In this document: one piece after another, positions 4,683 to 8,167 of the stretch
Layout of the letters: every line of letters begins with the position of its first letter
Position numbering within the stretch: the first letter of the stretch is position 1
DNA from: Candidatus Iainarchaeum sp.
GTDB lineage: Archaea > Iainarchaeota > Iainarchaeia > Iainarchaeales > JAAZKV01
Assembly: GCA_018691995.1 (NCBI GenBank)
Contig: JABHJM010000032.1
Location: forward strand, 1 to 8,167
Reading direction: 5' to 3'
DNA length: 8,167 bases
The notes under the pieces: model-generated
The model's input: only the letters and a program-made list of their open reading frames with translations
What the model was told of the DNA's origin: nothing
Databases searched by the model: none
Translations under genes and position numbers: made by a program

Positions 4683-4687
4683 GCATA

Positions 4688-5779
4688 ATGAAATTATTTA
4701 TCCCTGGGCCAATAAATATTAATGAAAATACTAAAAAATCAATTCAAAAAGATATGATAAGCCATAGAAGTGAAGAATTTAGAGAACTTTATAAAGAGTG
4801 TAAAATTGGTTTACAAGAGATTTTTCAAACAAAAAATCCTGTTTTAATTTCTACTTCTTCAGGATCAGGTTTAATGGAAGGGGCAATAAGAAATTTTGTC
4901 CGTGAAAAAGTACTTATTTGTGTTATTGGAGCATTTGGAAAAAAATGGGCTTCTATTGCAAAAGCATGCGGAAAAGAAGTTGATATTTTAGAAATAACAC
5001 CTGGAAAAGCAATTCAAAAAGAAGATCTCATAAAAGTAGTTAGTGGAAAAGAGTACGATGCGATTTGTATTACTCAAAATGAAACTTCAACTGGAGTTGC
5101 AAATCATTTAGCAGAACTTGCAAGCATTGTAAGAGAAAGTGAAGCATTACTTTTAGTTGATGCTGTGTCTTCAATGGCAGGAGCAAATATTAAAGTTGAT
5201 GAAATAGGGATTGATGTTTGTATTACAAGTAGCCAAAAATGTTTTGCACTACCGCCCGGTTTAGCATTTGCAAGTGTTAGTGAAAAAGCACTTGAAAAAG
5301 CAAAAAATATTGAAGGGCGAGGATACTATTTTGATTTTTTAGAACTAGCAAAAAATTGGGAAAATAATGAAACACCTTATACTCCAAATATTAGTTTACT
5401 TTTTGCCTTACAAGAAAAAGTACGAGAAATACAAAAAGAAACAATTGAAAAAAGATTTGAAAGACATTTAAGTTTAGCAAAAAGAGCACAAGAATGGGCA
5501 GTAGAAAATGGATTTGAATTATTTGCAGAAGAAAATTATATGTCAAATACTGTTACTTGTATAAAAAATACAAAAAAAGTTGATATGAAAAAAGTAAAAG
5601 AAAAAATGATGCCAAAAGGATATTTTATTGATGCAGGTTATCGAAAATTAAACGAAAAATTAATTAGTGAAGGAAAAGATTCAACTTTTAGAATTCCTCA
5701 CATGGGAGAATTAACAATTGAGGAATTAGGCGAATATTTAGAAGAATTAAAACAAACAATTATGGAAGTGGAAAAATGA
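4688..5779 (+). CDS. Class V PLP aminotransferase, probable phosphoserine or alanine-glyoxylate type
   Basis: A 363-residue PLP enzyme if started at 4688 (367 from the ATG at 4676). The 4688 start is preferred because of its GGTGA site, its spacing to the TATA element, and the family-typical beginning MKLFIPGP. Fold type I, class V, alanine-glyoxylate/serine-pyruvate family. Numbering from the 4688 start: HRSEEF (26-31), phosphate-binding TSSGSGLMEGA (56-66), Asp158 in VDAVSS (pairs with the PLP pyridine), Lys184 in SSQKCF (Schiff base lysine), and Arg335 in STFRIPHMGELT (substrate carboxylate). It overlaps serA by ATGA. With that partner the natural role is transamination of 3-phosphohydroxypyruvate with glutamate to phosphoserine, as shown for class V enzymes in some archaea. 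The motifs alone also fit alanine-, serine- or aspartate-glyoxylate/pyruvate transamination, so the substrate is inferred from context. Confidence 0.9.
   Translation: MKLFIPGPININENTKKSIQKDMISHRSEEFRELYKECKIGLQEIFQTKNPVLISTSSGSGLMEGAIRNFVREKVLICVIGAFGKKWASIAKACGKEVDILEITPGKAIQKEDLIKVVSGKEYDAICITQNETSTGVANHLAELASIVRESEALLLVDAVSSMAGANIKVDEIGIDVCITSSQKCFALPPGLAFASVSEKALEKAKNIEGRGYYFDFLELAKNWENNETPYTPNISLLFALQEKVREIQKETIEKRFERHLSLAKRAQEWAVENGFELFAEENYMSNTVTCIKNTKKVDMKKVKEKMMPKGYFIDAGYRKLNEKLISEGKDSTFRIPHMGELTIEELGEYLEELKQTIMEVEK
5764..5770 (+). promoter_or_regulatory. Shine-Dalgarno-like site of serA
   Basis: GGAAGTG, one mismatch from GGAGGTG, ends 5 nt before the serA ATG at 5776 and lies within the last codons of the aminotransferase. 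Together with the ATGA overlap it indicates translational coupling. Confidence 0.5.
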
Positions 5780-6729
5780 AAGTATTGATATCGGATAAAA
5801 TGAGTTCAAAAGTAAAAGAAATGCTTGAAAAAAATGGAATTGAAGCAAATGAAAAAGTTGGGCTTGGTGAAGAAGAATTAATAAAAATAATTCCTGAATA
5901 TGATGCACTAATTGTTAGAAGTGACACTACTGTAACTGCTAAAATCTTACAAGCAGGAGATAAATTAAAAATTGTTGGAAGAGCTGGTGTGGGGACAGAC
6001 AATATTGATAAGAAAGTCGCAGCTGAACTTGGAATTGCTGTAGAAAATACTCCATTTGGAAATACTAATGCAGCAGCAGAACACACTCTTACCTTATTAA
6101 TGATGCTTTCAAAACATATTGTTCATAGTAATGAGAGTATGAAAAATGGCGATTGGGATAGAAAAAGTTTCAAAGGGCGAGAATTAAAAGAAAAAACCTT
6201 GGGATTAATCGGATTTGGAAATGTTGGAAGTAAAGTTGGCTTAGTTGCAAAAGCACTTGAAATGAGCATCATTGTATATGATCCATTTGTTAGTGATGAG
6301 AAGTTAGCAGAATTTGGTTTTGCCAGGGCAACTTTTGAAGAATTAATTACAACTAGTGATTATATTTCTCCACACGTTCCCTTAAATGATAAAACAGAAA
6401 ATATGATTGACAAAGCCGAGTTTGACAAAATGAAAAAAGGTGTACGAATTTTAAATGTTGCAAGGGGGGGAGTAATAAATGAACAAGCCCTACTTGATGC
6501 ACTCAAATCTGGAAAAGTTATTGCTGCAGCACTAGATGTTTATAGTGATGAACCACCAACAAATAGAGAATTAATTGAACATAGTGGTGTTATTGCAACT
6601 CCTCATCTTGGAGCTAGTACAAAAGAAGCACAAGAAAACGTTGCACTTGATGTTGCAGAACAAGTTATACAAGGATTAAAAAATGGCAAAGTAATGTTCT
6701 GTGTTAATGATGTTGAAAAATTAAGATAA
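5776..6729 (+). CDS. serA: D-3-phosphoglycerate dehydrogenase, short form
   Basis: A 317-residue enzyme of the D-isomer 2-hydroxyacid dehydrogenase family; it oxidises 3-phosphoglycerate to 3-phosphohydroxypyruvate with NAD, the entry step of serine synthesis. Seen: substrate-domain motif VRSDTTVT (47-54), GRAGVGTDNID (68-78), the Rossmann loop GFGNVG (146-151) with Asp169 in VYDPF as the likely NAD ribose ligand, and the catalytic triad Arg230 (NVARGG), Glu259 (YSDEPP) and His277 (TPHLGAST). It ends soon after the second substrate-domain portion (NGKVMFCVND), so it lacks both the intervening and the ACT regulatory domains; allosteric serine feedback is not expected. It overlaps the aminotransferase by 4 bp. 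A related hydroxyacid reductase such as glyoxylate reductase is possible from motifs, but RAGVGTDNID and the gene partner favour SerA. A phosphoserine phosphatase is not in the window. Confidence 0.88.
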   Translation: MKVLISDKMSSKVKEMLEKNGIEANEKVGLGEEELIKIIPEYDALIVRSDTTVTAKILQAGDKLKIVGRAGVGTDNIDKKVAAELGIAVENTPFGNTNAAAEHTLTLLMMLSKHIVHSNESMKNGDWDRKSFKGRELKEKTLGLIGFGNVGSKVGLVAKALEMSIIVYDPFVSDEKLAEFGFARATFEELITTSDYISPHVPLNDKTENMIDKAEFDKMKKGVRILNVARGGVINEQALLDALKSGKVIAAALDVYSDEPPTNRELIEHSGVIATPHLGASTKEAQENVALDVAEQVIQGLKNGKVMFCVNDVEKLR

Positions 6730-6730
6730 A

Positions 6731-7090
6731 CTACTTTGGCAAATAATGCATTTTGACTTTAGGTTGCATTCCGGGTATGTATGGGTGTTTCTTACAAGTA
6801 TATCCTTTTCGTTTTTCTAAATATTTTGCAAATCGTGGGTTTGTTTCGCCATGCATTGAAAGTTTATGTTTTTTTAAGTACGTTTCAACTGCTTCCATAA
6901 TTATATTTAGTTGTCTTACTCGTGTAATTGTTGCTAAGCGTTTATCAGCAGTAATTGTATCAAGCCACGCTTCTTGATTGCCAAGTTTTAGACGACACAT
7001 TGCTACTGTTTTTCCATCTTTTACAGCCCAAAACTTTATTTCCTTTTGACCATCTGTCGTTCTTGTTGCACTCTTGATGTCTGTAGACAT
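6731..7090 (-). CDS. Small GNAT-like protein, function unknown
   Basis: A 119-residue cytoplasmic protein. The layout resembles the second half of a GCN5-related N-acetyltransferase: a beta hairpin KEIKFWAVKDGKTVAMCRLKL (16-36), strand AWLDTITADKRL (41-52), long helix RQLNIIMEAVETYLKKHK (59-76), and NPRFAKYLEKRKGYT (84-98), which mirrors the N-x-x-x-x-x-Y-x-K-x-GF ending of GNATs. However, the acetyl-CoA pyrophosphate loop Q/RxxGxG/A is absent at the helix start (ITRVRQLN), so it may be a catalytically inactive or divergent member. The tail KKHPYIPGMQPKVKMHYLPK is basic and Pro-rich. The gene converges on serA with a single base between the two stop codons, leaving no room for separate terminators. 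An ATTAAAAC about 22-29 bp before the ATG may be its TATA box. The GNAT assignment is by eye. Confidence 0.7.
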   Translation of the reverse strand: MSTDIKSATRTTDGQKEIKFWAVKDGKTVAMCRLKLGNQEAWLDTITADKRLATITRVRQLNIIMEAVETYLKKHKLSMHGETNPRFAKYLEKRKGYTCKKHPYIPGMQPKVKMHYLPK

Positions 7091-7182
7091 AATAATAGTA
7101 TGATTCGAATAGTTTTAATTATTTCCTTTAGTGGCATACTACCTCAAAAAGTATTATAACATCGTGCAAGCTTTTTTTTCTT
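7091..7182. promoter_or_regulatory. Divergent promoter region between the GNAT-like gene and the helicase gene
   Basis: A 92-bp AT-rich gap. For the helicase, TATTATA (7152-7158) stands 24 bp before the ATG at 7183, fitting a leaderless or near-leaderless mRNA; no Shine-Dalgarno site is present. For the GNAT-like gene, ATTAAAAC on the minus strand (7119-7112) is suitably placed. The gap also contains an inverted repeat TAGTATG/CATACTA (7096-7102 and 7135-7141) and a palindrome ATTCGAAT (7103-7110) that could be protein-binding sites. Confidence 0.45.
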
Positions 7183-8167
7183 ATGAAAGTCTATTTTCCC
7201 TATGAAGCTGTTCGAGCGGAACAAAAAAAGTTGATTTCTGATGTTGCAGAGGCAATAACGGATAAAAAAGTGTTATTTGCACATGCTCCAACTGGACTTG
7301 GAAAAACGGTATCTAGTCTTGCGCCGGCAATTGCTCATGCTCTTGAACAAAAAAAGAAAATATTTTTTATAACACCAAAAATTTCTCAACATGAAATTGT
7401 TCTTGAAACAGTTAAATTGATGAATGAAAAATTTGGACTTAATGTAAAAGCAGTTGATCTTGTTGGAAGACGAAGCATGTGTATTGACCCTATGTTATCT
7501 TCAATAAATTATTCGAGTGGATTTTATGAAGCTTGTATGAAAAAAAAGAAAAATAAACAATGTAAATTTTTTACTAATGCAAAAGGATATACGCCAAAAC
7601 AAAAAAATGCTGCTAGAAAAAGAAAAATACATTTACTAAAAGAATTTAATAAATCTCATGAAGAAATAAAAGAAATTTGTTTCTTACAAGAAATGTGCCC
7701 TTATGAAATAACTTTAGAACTAACAAGAAAAGCAGATGTAATAATTGGAGATTATTTCCATTTATTTAATGATGAAATACGCGAAGGAATAATTGCACAA
7801 GCTGGTTTTGGGTTAGGGGACGTTATTGCAATAATTGATGAAGCACATAATCTTTCAAATAGATTAATTGACATGCTTGCTTGTTCGATTGATATTCGGG
7901 AACTTGAAAAGGCAGAAAAAGAAGCAAAAAATACTGCTAGTTTTGATGCAGAATTTGCAATAAAAGATATTAGTAAAGAAGTAGAAAGTCTTGGAACAAA
8001 ACTTTCTTTACAACGTAGTAGTGCTGTTATTCCTGATGAAGAACTTGACATGCTAAAAAAAATTGGAAGAGATTCTCTTGAAAAAATAAGCATTGCAGCT
8101 TCAAAATTCATGAAAAAATATGATACCCAAGGATCATTTTTGTTAAAAGTAGAATATTTTATTAATC
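7183..8167 (+). CDS. XPD/Rad3-family iron-sulfur DNA helicase, N-terminal part
   Basis: The frame runs off the window edge after 328 codons, about half of a typical XPD. XPD-type helicases unwind DNA 5' to 3' with a 4Fe-4S cluster domain inserted in helicase domain 1; in archaea they act in repair or replication. Seen: FPYEAVRAEQ (5-14, the Q-motif-like start of XPD), Walker A APTGLGKT (35-42), motif Ia ITPKISQH (63-70), VGRRSMC with Cys100, then Cys118, Cys127 and Cys172 in MCPYE as likely cluster ligands, ADVIIGDYFHLF (184-195), and Walker B IIDEAHN (217-223) of the DEAH type. Cys166 is an extra cysteine next to the last ligand. Residues 230-328 begin the arch domain, mostly helical. Motifs III-VI lie beyond the edge. 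DinG-type is less likely because archaeal XPD shares the FPYE...EQ start. The ATG at 7183 puts the start just before this motif, as in the family. Confidence 0.92.
   Translation, partial: MKVYFPYEAVRAEQKKLISDVAEAITDKKVLFAHAPTGLGKTVSSLAPAIAHALEQKKKIFFITPKISQHEIVLETVKLMNEKFGLNVKAVDLVGRRSMCIDPMLSSINYSSGFYEACMKKKKNKQCKFFTNAKGYTPKQKNAARKRKIHLLKEFNKSHEEIKEICFLQEMCPYEITLELTRKADVIIGDYFHLFNDEIREGIIAQAGFGLGDVIAIIDEAHNLSNRLIDMLACSIDIRELEKAEKEAKNTASFDAEFAIKDISKEVESLGTKLSLQRSSAVIPDEELDMLKKIGRDSLEKISIAASKFMKKYDTQGSFLLKVEYFIN

Noticed and set aside
4676..4687. Upstream ATG giving a 367-residue aminotransferase
   Set aside because: It lacks a ribosome site, lies at or before the predicted transcript start, and adds MVSI ahead of the family's usual beginning.
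5760..6086. Open frame of 108 codons on the minus strand
   Set aside because: Antisense to serA; the Ser/Pro/Phe-rich translation is typical of antisense to AT-rich coding sequence.
6753..6977. Open frame of 74 codons on the + strand
   Set aside because: Antisense to the GNAT-like gene, without a ribosome site or family signal.
7752..8111. Open frame of 119 codons on the minus strand
   Set aside because: Antisense to the helicase gene across its Walker B motif and arch region; Ser-rich antisense translation.

Overview
The window reads as part of a small, AT-rich archaeal genome. The archaeal assignment rests on several independent signs: a C-terminal fragment of the archaeal beta-CASP transcription terminator FttA (aCPSF1), a pilin-like protein with a class III signal peptide (KRG|QGTIEY), an XPD-type iron-sulfur helicase, archaeal-style TATA elements about 20-40 bp before start codons, and GGTG/GAGGTG-type Shine-Dalgarno sites. 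Gene density, very short intergenic gaps and the many short lineage-specific proteins resemble DPANN-type archaea (Woesearchaeota, Pacearchaeota, Diapherotrites and relatives), but that placement is an inference and no rRNA gene is present to test it.

Layout. 1-936 (+): the end of fttA, then a small, very basic alpha-helical protein of unknown function. 956-2318 (-): three short genes, in transcription order a four-helix membrane protein, a winged-helix regulator, and a 93-residue membrane-anchored exported protein. 2443-2796 (+): a stand-alone beta-sandwich protein. A two-sided terminator follows, with a T run serving the + gene and a hairpin plus U tract serving the opposing operon. 2859-3860 (-): a tatC-tatA operon for twin-arginine export; tatA is only 59 residues and easily missed. 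3906-4598 (-): a type IV pilin-like protein. 4688-6729 (+): a two-gene operon with overlapping ATGA, a class V aminotransferase followed by a short-form phosphoglycerate dehydrogenase, most simply the first two steps of phosphorylated serine synthesis. 6731-7090 (-): a small GNAT-like protein converging on serA with a 1-nt gap. 7183-end (+): the N-terminal part of an XPD/Rad3-family helicase.

Links between genes. The most interesting signal is a cysteine-containing module of about 65 residues that forms the C-terminus of the pilin-like protein (after a Ser/Thr/Gly linker) and nearly the whole extracellular part of the 93-residue anchored protein. The two are about half identical and share stretches of identical DNA, which suggests a mobile surface module placed on two different membrane anchors. 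The pilin-like gene and the four-helix membrane protein also share a promoter block (TAAAAAAGAAAG next to TTAAATA) about 20 bp before their ATGs, so they may be co-expressed. First genes of transcription units generally have TATA elements so close to the ATG that their mRNAs must be leaderless or nearly so, whereas operon-internal genes (tatA, serA) have Shine-Dalgarno sites inside the preceding gene. No rRNA, tRNA, CRISPR array, insertion sequence or origin was recognised, and no gene-free stretch exceeds about 125 bp.
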